Assembly: GCF_014635065.1 (NCBI RefSeq)
Contig: NZ_BMCG01000003.1
Span: forward strand, 620,001-684,000
Length of the DNA: 64,000 bases
Source of the DNA: Oxalicibacterium flavum
Lineage (GTDB): Bacteria; Pseudomonadota; Gammaproteobacteria; Burkholderiales; Burkholderiaceae_D
Direction: 5' to 3'
Each line of letters starts with the position of its first letter. Position 1 is the first letter of the stretch. The notes below the pieces were generated by a model. The model was not told where the DNA came from, made no database searches, and saw nothing but the letters and a program-made list of their open reading frames with translations. Below, in pieces: positions 27,230-37,915 of this stretch. The position numbers and the translations under genes are program-made.

Positions 27230-28897
27230 ATGTCTTCCGCGCCCGATACTCCCGTTTCTGACGACCTTGACCAGACAGCCGAACCGCGCAGTGTTTCTGC
27301 CGAACTGATCGCCAAGGAAGTCGCGCGCCGCCGCACCTTCGGCATCATTTCCCACCCGGATGCCGGCAAGACCACGCTGACCGAAAAACTGCTGCTGTTC
27401 TCGGGCGCGATCCAGCTCGCCGGTACCGTCAAGGGCCGCAAGAGCGGCCGCCATGCGACCTCCGACTGGATGGACATCGAGAAGCAGCGCGGCATCTCGG
27501 TCGCCAGCTCGGTCATGCAGTTCGAGTATCGCGATCACGTGGTCAATCTGCTCGACACGCCGGGCCACCAGGATTTTTCCGAGGATACCTATCGCGTGCT
27601 GACCGCGGTCGACTCGGCGCTGATGGTGATCGATGCCGCCAAGGGCGTGGAAGAACAGACCATCAAGCTGTTGAACGTGTGCCGCATGCGCAACACGCCC
27701 ATCGTCACCTTCATGAACAAGCTGGACCGCGAGACACGCGATCCGCTGGAACTGCTCGACGAAGTGGAGTCGGTGCTCAAGATCGAGTGCGCGCCGGTGA
27801 CGTGGCCGATCGGCATGGGCAAGAATTTCCGCGGCGTCTATCACCTGCTGCGCGACGAGATCATGCTGTTCGCACCCGGTAACGAGAAGGCCGACCAGAC
27901 CTTCGAGATCGTCAAGGGCATCGACAATCCCAAGCTGGCCGAGATGTTCCCGCTCGAGATCGAGCAGCTCAAGATGGAAGTCGAACTGGTGCACGGCGCC
28001 TCGCATCCGTTCGACCTGGATGCCTTCCTCGCCGGCACGCGCACGCCGGTATTTTTCGGTTCCGCCATCAACAACTTCGGCGTGCGCGAAATTCTCAACG
28101 CGCTGCTCGACTGGGCGCAGCCGCCGCGCGAGCGCGATGCGACCGTGCGCGCCGTGCAGCCGACCGAAAAACCGTTCTCCGGCTTCGTCTTCAAGATCCA
28201 GGCCAACATGGACCCGGCGCACCGCGACCGCATCGCCTTCCTGCGCGTATGTTCGGGACGCTTCGAGCGCGGCATGAAGGTCAAGCACCTGCGCCTGAAC
28301 CGCGAGATCAAGGTGTCGAGTGTCGTCACCTTCATGGCATCGAGCCGCGAGCAGGTCGAGGAAGCCTACGCTGGCGACATCATCGGCCTGCCCAACCACG
28401 GCAACATGCAGATCGGCGACAGCTTCTCCGAAGGCGAACTGCTGCAGTTCACGGGCATTCCGTACTTCGCGCCGGAATTCTTCCGCTCGGTGCGCATCCG
28501 CAATCCGCTCAAGATCAAGCAACTGCACAAGGGGCTGCAGCAACTGGGCGAAGAGGGCGCGATCCAGGTCTTCAAGCCGGTCAACAGCAGCGATCTCGTG
28601 CTGGGCGGCGTCGGCGTGCTGCAGTTCGAGGTGGTGGCAAGCCGCCTGCTGAACGAGTACGGCGTCGATGCGGTGTTCGAAGGCACCAGCATCAGCACCG
28701 CGCGCTGGATTTCGTGCGACGACAAGAAGAAGCTGGCCGAGTTCGAAAAGTCGTCGGCCGGCCACAACCTCGCGCACGACGCTGCCGGCAATCTCGCCTA
28801 TCTGGCAAGCTCGGGCGTCAACCTGCGCCTGACGCAGGAACGCTGGCCCGACATCGTTTTCCACGAGACGCGCGAGCACGCGGCCAAGCTCGACTAG
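27230..28897 (+). CDS. prfC: Peptide chain release factor 3
   Basis: A translational GTPase of 555 residues that recycles RF1/RF2 from terminating ribosomes. GTPase motifs: G1 [18 protein letters not shown] and NKLDRE. Domains II and III follow, with the RF3-specific [10 protein letters not shown] and [17 protein letters not shown]. The open frame runs a few codons further upstream, but ATG 27230 matches the family start (MSSAPD, then [11 protein letters not shown]). A good terminator follows. Confidence 0.96.
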   Translation: MSSAPDTPVSDDLDQTAEPRSVSAELIAKEVARRRTFGIISHPDAGKTTLTEKLLLFSGAIQLAGTVKGRKSGRHATSDWMDIEKQRGISVASSVMQFEYRDHVVNLLDTPGHQDFSEDTYRVLTAVDSALMVIDAAKGVEEQTIKLLNVCRMRNTPIVTFMNKLDRETRDPLELLDEVESVLKIECAPVTWPIGMGKNFRGVYHLLRDEIMLFAPGNEKADQTFEIVKGIDNPKLAEMFPLEIEQLKMEVELVHGASHPFDLDAFLAGTRTPVFFGSAINNFGVREILNALLDWAQPPRERDATVRAVQPTEKPFSGFVFKIQANMDPAHRDRIAFLRVCSGRFERGMKVKHLRLNREIKVSSVVTFMASSREQVEEAYAGDIIGLPNHGNMQIGDSFSEGELLQFTGIPYFAPEFFRSVRIRNPLKIKQLHKGLQQLGEEGAIQVFKPVNSSDLVLGGVGVLQFEVVASRLLNEYGVDAVFEGTSISTARWISCDDKKKLAEFEKSSAGHNLAHDAAGNLAYLASSGVNLRLTQERWPDIVFHETREHAAKLD

Positions 28898-28913
28898 GCT
28901 GGTAATGCAAATG

Positions 28914-28941
28914 AAAAAGGCAGACCGCGGTCTGCCTTTTT
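28914..28941 (+). terminator. Terminator after prfC
   Basis: Near-perfect palindrome AAAAAGGCAGAC/GTCTGCCTTTTT. It can also act for the convergent rhodanese gene. Confidence 0.85.
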
Positions 28942-28998
28942 CATTGCGCGGCTCGCGTCTTTACGACGTCGGGGCCACTGCGCGATCTATTGCGATCT

Positions 28999-29457
28999 TC
29001 AGGCACCTATCCACGGCAGACCCGCCTTGCGCCAGCCGTCGACATTGTTGCGATGGCCGTTGGCATCCTTGCCGCCCTCGAATCCTTCGAGCACGTCGAA
29101 GCTGTTGACGTAGCCGTTCTCGGCCGCCAGTTTTGCCGCGCCCTTGGAGCGCACCGCGCCGCGGCACAGGAACAGCAAGACATCGTCCTTGCCGGCGACC
29201 TGTTCCAGCTGCTGCAGGAAATCGGGATTGCGGGCGCCGCCCGGATAGAGGTTCCACTGCACGGCGAATTGCTGCTCGGGCGCGATGGCGGGTTTGCCGA
29301 TCCAGTCGCGTTCGGCATCGGTGCGTACGTCGATGAGCTTGACGCGCGGATCGGCCAGCAGCAGCGCATGGCTTTCCTGTGGCGTCAGCGCGCCTGCATA
29401 GGGAAGGTTGTCGTGACGGCCGCGTGCGCGGCCGGCGTCGAGAATGTCGTTGCTCAT
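28999..29457 (-). CDS. Rhodanese-domain protein
   Basis: A single rhodanese-like domain of 152 residues with the active-site cysteine Cys98 in LFLCRGAVRS and the family motif KLIDVRTDAERDWIG. Such proteins carry sulfane sulfur. There is no signal peptide. ATG 29457 is preceded by AGGA at acceptable spacing, and the longer frame upstream was rejected. It may be cotranscribed with the upstream 5'-nucleotidase gene, 78 bases away. Confidence 0.9.
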   Translation of the reverse strand: MSNDILDAGRARGRHDNLPYAGALTPQESHALLLADPRVKLIDVRTDAERDWIGKPAIAPEQQFAVQWNLYPGGARNPDFLQQLEQVAGKDDVLLFLCRGAVRSKGAAKLAAENGYVNSFDVLEGFEGGKDANGHRNNVDGWRKAGLPWIGA

Positions 29458-29535
29458 GGCATGTGTTCCTGTATGGGATGCGAATGTTGGCATCGATTAT
29501 AGAGGAGCAAGCAGGGCGGCGACCTGCTGCGCCGC

Positions 29536-31344
29536 TTAATGCACGCGCCGGATACGATCGGTGGCTGGCGGCGCCAATGGTGTGGCTGGCGAATGGCTGC
29601 GCAGATAGGCGTCGAGTGCGTCCACGTCCGGCATGCCTTCGGCAACCGGGGCGAGGCCGCGCAGCAGGCCGAAGCCGTCGCCACCCGCTGCCAGGTAATT
29701 ATTGACGGTGATGCGATAGGTGCGCTCGGGGACGATGTCCGCGCCATGCAGGCGCATGGCGGAGACGCGCTGTCCGGCCGGGCGCGACAGGTCGTAGCGA
29801 TAGGTGAAGCCGGCGGAAGGCAGCAGCACGCGCGGACGTTCGCGGTTGCGGCCGGCGAACTGCTGTTCGAGCAGCATCTTCAACTGCCGGCCCGTCAACT
29901 GCAGGACCACCAGATGATTGCCGAACGGTTGCGCCTTGAAGAGTTGGGCATAGTCGACGTCGCCGCCGCCGACGGGAACGATCAGGTCGGCACGCAGGCC
30001 TCCCGGGTTCATGAAGGCGATCTGCGCACCGCCCTTGTCGGCCGCATGCGTGGCGGCGAGATGGGCATCGGCGACGAGATTGCCGAGCGAGTTCTCGCCC
30101 GAATCCGCCGGTCTGCGCGTGATGGCAGCGGCAAGGCGGCCGGATAGGCGCGCGGCGAGCGGCGCGGCGGCGATGCGGGTACGTTGCAGCAGCGCCTCGA
30201 CCGCCGGGTCCTTGTCGAAGCGCGGCTGGCTTGCTGCCAGCCCGACCGCAGCGCCGTCGGCATCCGTGAAGGGTTCGCTCTGCACGATCACGTTGCGCGC
30301 GGATCGGCCGACGACGGTGCCGTTGCGCGTATCGACCGTCAGGTCGATCTCGGTCAGCAGCGTGCCGTACTGGCCGGCGCTGGTCAGCAGGACGTTGCTG
30401 CCGTCGGCGCGGCGGTAGTCGCACAGGTAGGCGCGATGCGTATGGCCGGAGACGACGACGTCGATCGCAGGATCGAGTCGCTCGATGATGGGTACGATCT
30501 CGCCTTCCAGATCGAGACACTGACGGTCTGCATCCTGTCGGCCGGTCGTGGTGCCGCCCTGGTGGATCAGGGCGACGATGGCGTGCACGCCTTGCGCCCG
30601 CAACTGAGGAATCTGCGCATTGATGGCGTCCGCTTCGTCGCCGAAGCGCAGGCCGGCGACACCGGCGGGCGTGACGATGGCGGGCGTTCCCTTCAGCGTC
30701 GCGCCGATGAAACCGATCTTGACTTGCCGCGCGTCGGGGCCGAAGACCTTGATGCCGGCCGCCGGGAACAGGGTGGACCCATCGCGTTGGAATACATTGG
30801 CCGCGAGGAAGCCAAAGCGCGCACCTTGGAAATGGCCATCCAGTATGCACGGCGGACGGCTGATGTGCTGCGTGCAGCCGCCGTCCTGCAGGCGCTGCAG
30901 TTCGGCGGCGCCCCGGTCGAATTCGTGATTGCCGACGGCGTTGAAGTCCAGTCCGAACAGGTTGGCGGCAAGAACGGTAGGCTCATCGAGAAACAGCGCC
31001 GACAGCAGCGGCGAGGCGCCGACCAGATCGCCGGCCGAGACCACCGCGTGATAGGGAGTGTGCTGCTTGAGCGTGCGGATGGCATCGGCCAGGTAGGCCG
31101 CACCACCGGCCGGTACGCGCATGCTCCTGCCGTCCGGCCCTTGGGTGCGGATCGCGAGCTGCGGCGGGTCGAGATGGCCATGCAGGTCGTTGAAGGCGAT
31201 GATCTTGACCGTGATTTCTTCCGCTTGTGCCGGAGTCGACGCGGACTGCGCACCAGCCGGCGTGCCGACGAACAGCGTGGCTGCAAGCAGGGTGGCGACC
31301 GCATGAAGAATGCGGCGGCAGGAAGGCTGGGGATCGGATCGCAT
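29536..31344 (-). CDS. Periplasmic 5'-nucleotidase / 2',3'-cyclic phosphodiesterase family protein
   Basis: A bimetal phosphoesterase of about 602 residues: signal peptide (cleavage near GAQSAS), metallophosphatase motifs FNDLHGHLD, GDLVGASP, GNHEFD and SGHTHRAY, then the 5_nucleotid_C domain (NPGGLRADL and FGNHLVVLQLTG). It probably dephosphorylates extracellular nucleotides for uptake. ATG 31344 gives a standard signal peptide. A TTG at 31392 would add 16 residues. Confidence 0.92.
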   Translation of the reverse strand: MRSDPQPSCRRILHAVATLLAATLFVGTPAGAQSASTPAQAEEITVKIIAFNDLHGHLDPPQLAIRTQGPDGRSMRVPAGGAAYLADAIRTLKQHTPYHAVVSAGDLVGASPLLSALFLDEPTVLAANLFGLDFNAVGNHEFDRGAAELQRLQDGGCTQHISRPPCILDGHFQGARFGFLAANVFQRDGSTLFPAAGIKVFGPDARQVKIGFIGATLKGTPAIVTPAGVAGLRFGDEADAINAQIPQLRAQGVHAIVALIHQGGTTTGRQDADRQCLDLEGEIVPIIERLDPAIDVVVSGHTHRAYLCDYRRADGSNVLLTSAGQYGTLLTEIDLTVDTRNGTVVGRSARNVIVQSEPFTDADGAAVGLAASQPRFDKDPAVEALLQRTRIAAAPLAARLSGRLAAAITRRPADSGENSLGNLVADAHLAATHAADKGGAQIAFMNPGGLRADLIVPVGGGDVDYAQLFKAQPFGNHLVVLQLTGRQLKMLLEQQFAGRNRERPRVLLPSAGFTYRYDLSRPAGQRVSAMRLHGADIVPERTYRITVNNYLAAGGDGFGLLRGLAPVAEGMPDVDALDAYLRSHSPATPLAPPATDRIRRVH

Positions 31345-31435
31345 GGCGCAGGCACGGTAACAAAGACGGTGGCAAAACGGCAGTGTACTCAACCCGCGTG
31401 AAGCGATTGTGACATGCCGCCGGGCAAGGCGCGCT

Positions 31436-31444
31436 TGCTATAAT
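31436..31444 (+). promoter_or_regulatory. Extended -10 promoter of the antiporter gene
   Basis: TGCTATAAT, with the consensus TATAAT at 31439-31444 and a TG extension, about 27 bases before the ATG. No good -35 is present, which the extended -10 could offset. Confidence 0.55.
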
Positions 31445-31470
31445 GACCGACCACCATCACAGGGGACGGC

Positions 31471-32718
31471 ATGACCACGATCGAGCTTGTTGCGGCCATC
31501 ATTTTTGCCATCGCTCTGCTGCATACCTTCACCGCTTCCTTCTTCACCCGACTCGCCCATCGCTATCCGCGACATGAGGGATTGCTGCATCTGCTGGGCG
31601 AGGTCGAGGTGGTCTTCGGTTTCTGGGCCTTCGTGCTGATTGCCGTGATGGCGTTGATCGCCGGCGGCGATGCCGCGCTCGATTACGCGGAGTCGCGCCA
31701 TTTCACGGAGCCGCTGTTCGTGTTCGTCATCATGGTGATCGCCGCCTCGCGCCCGGTGCTGGCGGTGGTCAGAATGCTGGTTGCGACCATTGCGCGCGCA
31801 CTGCCGGTCGACGACACGGTAGCGCGTGTCTGGCTGTGCCTGGGGCTGGTGCCGCTGATCGGCTCGCTGATCACCGAGCCGGCGGCAATGACGCTCGCGG
31901 CGCTGATGCTGGGACCGCTGGTGTTCCGCGACGGCATTCCCGAATGGCTGAAGTACGCCGCGTTGGGCGTGCTGTTCGTCAATGTCTCCATCGGCGGCAC
32001 GCTGACCTCGTTCGCGGCGCCGCCGGTGCTGATGGTGGCGACCAAGTGGAACTGGGACAGCGCCTTCATGTTCACGCATTTCGGCTGGAAGGCAGCGCTC
32101 GCGGTGCTCGTCAATGCCACGGGCGTCAGCCTGCTGCTGCGCCGGCACCTGGGCGGCGATGCGCCGCAGCCGGCTGCCGAGCAAGGTGTGCCGCGCATTG
32201 TGTGCCTGATCCATCTGGCTTTTCTGGCCGGCGTGGTGGTGTTCGCGCATCATCCGGTCATCTTCATCGGGCTGTTCCTGTTCTTCCTTGGCTATACGCG
32301 CGCCTACAGCCGCCACCAGGCACCCCTGATCCTCAAGGAGGCGCTGCTGGTCGGCTTCTTCCTCGCCGGACTCGTGATCCTCGGCGGGATGCAGCAATGG
32401 TGGCTGCAGCCCATCGTCGCGGGACTGGAACCGACGGCGCTGTTCTTCGGCGCACTGGGCCTGACGGCGATCACCGACAACGCGGCGCTGACCTATCTGG
32501 GGTCGCTGATCGAAGGCATGTCGGACAGTGCAAAGTACATGCTGATGGCTGGCGCGGTTGCCGGCGGCGGCCTGACGGTGATCGCCAACGCGCCGAATCC
32601 GGCCGGTCTTGCGCTGCTGCGCGCAGGCTTTCGCAACGGGGCAGTGACGGTGCAGGGACTGCTGGCCGGAGCGGCCTTGCCAACGGCCGTAGGCGCCTTG
32701 TGCCTGCTCTATCTTTAA
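31471..32718 (+). CDS. Putative Na+/H+ antiporter (Na_H_antiport_3-like)
   Basis: A polytopic inner-membrane protein of 415 residues with about eleven hydrophobic segments. The sequence resembles the putative Na+/H+ antiporter family related to the ArsB/NhaD ion-transporter superfamily. Blocks include SLITEPAAMTLAALMLGP, SIGGTLTSFAAPPVLMVA and ALGLTAITDNAALTYLGSL. It has an AGGGGAC ribosome site and its own extended -10 promoter. The transported ions are inferred from the family. Confidence 0.82.
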   Translation: MTTIELVAAIIFAIALLHTFTASFFTRLAHRYPRHEGLLHLLGEVEVVFGFWAFVLIAVMALIAGGDAALDYAESRHFTEPLFVFVIMVIAASRPVLAVVRMLVATIARALPVDDTVARVWLCLGLVPLIGSLITEPAAMTLAALMLGPLVFRDGIPEWLKYAALGVLFVNVSIGGTLTSFAAPPVLMVATKWNWDSAFMFTHFGWKAALAVLVNATGVSLLLRRHLGGDAPQPAAEQGVPRIVCLIHLAFLAGVVVFAHHPVIFIGLFLFFLGYTRAYSRHQAPLILKEALLVGFFLAGLVILGGMQQWWLQPIVAGLEPTALFFGALGLTAITDNAALTYLGSLIEGMSDSAKYMLMAGAVAGGGLTVIANAPNPAGLALLRAGFRNGAVTVQGLLAGAALPTAVGALCLLYL

Positions 32719-32735
32719 TGCACCAATAGTGGGCG
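32719..32735 (+). promoter_or_regulatory. NtrC-like binding site 1 upstream of glnA
   Basis: TGCACCAATAGTGGGCG matches the NtrC consensus TGCACC-N5-GGTGCA at 9 of 12 positions. It begins at the first base after the antiporter stop, about 220 bases upstream of the predicted glnA transcription start. Confidence 0.5.
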
Positions 32736-32787
32736 AAAATTGCCTTTCATCCATTTTGCGCACGTTAATTGTGCGAAAACACATAAA

Positions 32788-32804
32788 TGCACAATGTTGG
32801 TGAA
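32788..32804 (+). promoter_or_regulatory. NtrC-like binding site 2 upstream of glnA
   Basis: TGCACAATGTTGGTGAA matches TGCACC-N5-GGTGCA at 10 of 12 positions. It lies about 140 bases upstream of the sigma-54 start, a usual enhancer distance. Confidence 0.65.
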
Positions 32805-32909
32805 TCTCGGAATGTGATTGCTTTGATAAGCACCTGTCCAAAACAGTGCTTTCCCTTGTAATTCAATGATTTACATGGATCGAAATGGACCGTCCCCTGC
32901 TGCAAATGG

Positions 32910-32925
32910 TGGCATGGAATCTGCT
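32910..32925 (+). promoter_or_regulatory. Sigma-54 promoter of glnA
   Basis: TGGCATGGAATCTGCT, with GG and GC exactly ten bases apart, as in TGGCACG-N4-TTGCW. Transcription would start near 32937, about 96 bases before the glnA ATG. Two NtrC-like sites lie upstream, and ntrBC is encoded downstream. Confidence 0.75.
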
Positions 32926-33032
32926 ATTATCCCGTGCGAGTTATGGACGCACGCTGTTAGCGCAATTGAACACCGCACGGATCACAACCGACACAATTCC
33001 CTGTACTACCCGCTCATATTTAGGAGATTCGC

Positions 33033-34448
33033 ATGGCAACGACGGCCGCAGAGGTCTTGAAGATGGTGAAAGACAACGAAGTGAAGTTCGTTGATTTTCG
33101 CTTCGCTGATACACGTGGCAAGGAACAGCACGTCACGGTGCCGGTTTCGCATTTCGACATGGACAAGTTCGAATCCGGCCATGCCTTCGATGGTTCGTCG
33201 ATCGCCGGCTGGAAAGGTATCGAAGCATCCGACATGCTGCTGATGCCCGATCCGAACACCGCCCACATCGATCCGTTCATGGAAGAAACCACGCTGTTCA
33301 TGCAGTGCGACGTGATCGAACCGTCGGACGGCAAGGGCTACGACCGCGATCCGCGCTCGATCGCCAAGCGTGCCGAAGCCTACCTGAAATCGTCGGGCCT
33401 GGGCGACACCGCCTACTTCGGTCCGGAGCCTGAATTCTTCATCTTCGACGGCATCCGCTGGAAGATCGGCATGGATGGCTGCTTCGTCAAGATCGATTCC
33501 GAGGAAGCATCGTGGTCCACCGGCGAGAAGATCGAAGGCGGCAACACCGGCCACCGTCCGGCAGTCAAGGGCGGCTATTTCCCGGTTCCGCCGGTCGACA
33601 GCTTCCAGGACATGCGTTCGGAAATGTGCCTGATCCTCGAATCGCTGGGCATCCCGGTCGAAGTGCATCACCACGAAGTCGCCGGCGCCGGCCAGAACGA
33701 AATCGGCACCAAGTTCTCGACCCTGGTCGAGCGCGCCGACTGGACCCAGAACCTGAAATACGTGGTCTGGAACGTCGCCCACACCTATGGCAAGACCGCG
33801 ACCTTCATGCCGAAACCGATCGTTGGCGACAACGGCTCGGGCATGCACGTCCACCAGTCGGTCTGGAAGGATGGCAAGAACCTGTTCGCAGGCGACGGCT
33901 ATGCCGGCCTGTCGGAATTCGCGCTGTACTACATCGGCGGCATCATCAAGCACGCTAAGGCGCTGAACGCGATCACCAACCCGGGCACCAACTCGTACAA
34001 GCGTCTGGTTCCCGGCTTCGAGGCACCGGTCAAGCTGGCCTACTCGTCGCGCAACCGTTCGGCTTCGATCCGTATTCCGCACGTTCCTAATCCGAAGGCG
34101 CGTCGTATCGAAACCCGTTTCCCGGACCCGCTGGCCAACCCGTACCTGTGCTTCGCCGCGCTGCTGATGGCCGGTCTGGACGGCGTGCAGAACAAGATCC
34201 ACCCGGGCGAAGCCGCCTCCAAGGATCTGTACCACCTGCCGCCGGAAGAAGACAAGCTGATCCCGACCGTCTGCGCCTCGCTGGAAGAAGCGCTGGAGCA
34301 CCTGGACAAGGACCGCGAGTTCCTGACCCGCGGCGGCGTGTTCAGCGACGCGATGATCGATGCGTACATCGAACTGAAGATGAACGAAGTCACGCGTTTC
34401 CGCATGACCGCGCATCCGGTCGAATACGATATGTACTATTCGCTGTAA
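33033..34448 (+). CDS. glnA: Glutamine synthetase type I
   Basis: The main ammonia-assimilating enzyme, forming glutamine from glutamate, NH4+ and ATP. The 471-residue product has the beta-grasp N-domain with FDGSSIAGW, the [10 protein letters not shown] active-site loop and NRSASIRIP. The adenylylation tyrosine is Tyr400 ([11 protein letters not shown]), so GlnE control is expected. Regulated at transcription by sigma-54/NtrC (sites upstream) and followed by a terminator, then a DUF4124 gene and ntrBC. Confidence 0.98.
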   Translation: MATTAAEVLKMVKDNEVKFVDFRFADTRGKEQHVTVPVSHFDMDKFESGHAFDGSSIAGWKGIEASDMLLMPDPNTAHIDPFMEETTLFMQCDVIEPSDGKGYDRDPRSIAKRAEAYLKSSGLGDTAYFGPEPEFFIFDGIRWKIGMDGCFVKIDSEEASWSTGEKIEGGNTGHRPAVKGGYFPVPPVDSFQDMRSEMCLILESLGIPVEVHHHEVAGAGQNEIGTKFSTLVERADWTQNLKYVVWNVAHTYGKTATFMPKPIVGDNGSGMHVHQSVWKDGKNLFAGDGYAGLSEFALYYIGGIIKHAKALNAITNPGTNSYKRLVPGFEAPVKLAYSSRNRSASIRIPHVPNPKARRIETRFPDPLANPYLCFAALLMAGLDGVQNKIHPGEAASKDLYHLPPEEDKLIPTVCASLEEALEHLDKDREFLTRGGVFSDAMIDAYIELKMNEVTRFRMTAHPVEYDMYYSL

Positions 34449-34477
34449 TCGCAGGTGTTTCACCGGTCGTAAGGGAG

Positions 34478-34511
34478 GCGGGAAAAGCGTGTTGCTTTTC
34501 CCGCTTTTTTT
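34478..34511 (+). terminator. Terminator after glnA
   Basis: Eleven-pair stem GCGGGAAAAGC/GCTTTTCCCGC with a run of seven T. Confidence 0.92.
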
Positions 34512-34595
34512 ATGGCCATGGCGTACGCAAGCCGTTTGTCATGCGCTTGTTTCCTGACATAAACTAGGGATTCTCCAGGCTTTCCTCGGCTATGT

Positions 34596-35075
34596 ATGAA
34601 ACAGCAACTTGTGGTCCTGCTTCTGGCTGCCATCGTCGTGCCGGCGTCGGCGCAAAACGACGTCTACCTGTGCGTGGATGCGCAGGGGCGCCGCGAATAC
34701 CGGAATACCGGCCCGACCGCGCGTTGCAAGCGCGTCGACCTGTCGGGCGTATCGGTAGTGTCGCCGACGCCGGTGGCGCGTCCCGCGGCGCCGCGCGTGG
34801 CGGCGACCTCGCCGGCGGATTTTCCGCGTGTGAACACCGCCGAACAGAAGGCGCGCGACAATGACCGCAAGCGCATCCTGCTCGACGAGATGAAGGTGGA
34901 GCAGGACAAGCTGACCGCGCTGAAGAGCGAGTACAACAACGGCGAGCCCGAGCGGCGTGGCGACGAGCGCAACTATGCGAAGTACCAGGAGCGGACTGCC
35001 GCGCTCAAGGACGACGTGGCGCGTACCGAACGCAATATCGAAGCACTGAAACGCGAGCTGGGCAATCTCCAATAA
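34596..35075 (+). CDS. DUF4124-domain exported protein
   Basis: A 159-residue product: signal peptide cleaved after VPASAQ, a DUF4124 N-terminal motif (VYLCVDAQGRREYRNTG, with a second Cys shortly after) and a long charged helical C-terminal half, probably coiled coil. The function is unknown. It sits between glnA and ntrB, a frequent position for DUF4124 genes in this group. Confidence 0.85.
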   Translation: MKQQLVVLLLAAIVVPASAQNDVYLCVDAQGRREYRNTGPTARCKRVDLSGVSVVSPTPVARPAAPRVAATSPADFPRVNTAEQKARDNDRKRILLDEMKVEQDKLTALKSEYNNGEPERRGDERNYAKYQERTAALKDDVARTERNIEALKRELGNLQ

Positions 35076-35160
35076 GATGCTTTGCATCGGTATGATGTTT
35101 GCTTGAGTCTGGCCGCGATTGCGGCCATTCTTTTTTGAGCGGCCTTTCTGATGGAGTCCT

Positions 35161-36234
35161 GTGAAAAAATTGACGCCTTCCTTCGGTGGTCTCGACCTGC
35201 TGGCATCCGCGGTGCTGGTGCTCAACCCCGACGGCTACATTCTCTATGCCAATCCAGCGGCGGAAAACCTGCTCGAATCGTCGAGCAAGACGCTGGTCAA
35301 CCATACCCTGCACGAACTCTTTCTCGGCAACGAGGAACTCGAGCACATGTTCCGCGAAGCGCTCGCGCATGTGTTTGCCGACAAGCGCCAGGAACTGACG
35401 CTCGAGCGACCGGGCCGCGAACCCTTGCAGGTACACGTGGTGGTCACCGCGCTCGACAATCCGGAGATGCCGGTTCTGATCGAACTGCGCGAAAACCTCC
35501 AACAACTGAAGCTCGATCGCGAGGAGCGCCTGCTGGACCAGAGCCAGGCCAACAAGGAGCTGATCCGCAACCTCGCGCACGAGATCAAGAACCCGCTGGG
35601 CGGCATCCGCGGCGCGGCGCAGCTGCTCGAGCTCGAGCTGCCCGAGCGTCATCTGAAGGAACTGCGCGAATATACCCAGGTCATCATCAAGGAAGCCGAT
35701 CGCCTGCAGACGCTGGTCGACCGCCTGCTGGCGCCGCACCGGCGGCCGCACATCGTCGGCGACGTGAATATCCATGAAGTCTGCGAGCGTGTGCGCAGCC
35801 TGATCACCTCCGAATTTCCGAACGGCCTGAAAATCAGGCGCGATTACGACCTGTCGATTCCGGAGTTCCGCGGCGACAAGGAACAACTGATCCAGGCCGT
35901 GCTGAACATTGCCCATAACGCGGCGCAGGTGCTGACGCCGCGCATGAAGGATGGCGATGCAGAACTGATATTACGCACGCGAATCGCCCGTCAGGTGACG
36001 CTGGCGAAAGTGCGTTATCGGCTGGCATTAGATTTGCATATCATCGATAACGGACCCGGCATTCCACCGGACATCCGTGATCGTATTTTCTATCCGCTGG
36101 TTTCCGGCAGGGACGGGGGCAGCGGACTGGGCTTGACGCTGGCACAGACATTCGTTCAGCAGCACATGGGCGTGATCGAATGCGAAAGCCGGCCGGGATA
36201 CACGGATTTCCGAATCCTCATTCCGCTGCCTTGA
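35161..36234 (+). CDS. ntrB: Nitrogen regulation sensor histidine kinase/phosphatase NtrB
   Basis: A soluble 357-residue kinase with an N-terminal PAS domain (about 10-120), HisKA with phospho-acceptor His140 in RNLAHEIKNPLGGIRGAAQL (the NtrB-specific H-box), and HATPase_c with IIDNGPGIPP and GSGLGLTLA. It phosphorylates or dephosphorylates NtrC according to PII signals. The start is GTG 35161 with GGAG upstream. ntrC follows 65 bases later. Confidence 0.96.
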   Translation: MKKLTPSFGGLDLLASAVLVLNPDGYILYANPAAENLLESSSKTLVNHTLHELFLGNEELEHMFREALAHVFADKRQELTLERPGREPLQVHVVVTALDNPEMPVLIELRENLQQLKLDREERLLDQSQANKELIRNLAHEIKNPLGGIRGAAQLLELELPERHLKELREYTQVIIKEADRLQTLVDRLLAPHRRPHIVGDVNIHEVCERVRSLITSEFPNGLKIRRDYDLSIPEFRGDKEQLIQAVLNIAHNAAQVLTPRMKDGDAELILRTRIARQVTLAKVRYRLALDLHIIDNGPGIPPDIRDRIFYPLVSGRDGGSGLGLTLAQTFVQQHMGVIECESRPGYTDFRILIPLP

Positions 36235-36299
36235 GAAGGGACAAACAATTCGGCAATGCATGCGCATTGCCGCCTCATGCGGAACACTAGAAAAAGCAT

Positions 36300-37838
<1,539 letters not shown>

Positions 37839-37863
37839 CGCCTTCTTTGGCAGAAGCGGATGT

Positions 37864-37897
37864 AAAAACACCCTGAGCGATCAGGGTGTTTTGTTTT
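37864..37897. terminator. Bidirectional terminator between ntrC and cheA
   Basis: Twelve-pair stem AAAACACCCTGA/TCAGGGTGTTTT with further T residues to the right and A to the left. Confidence 0.88.
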
Positions 37898-37915
37898 GCG
37901 GAAGGGGAGAAGCGC

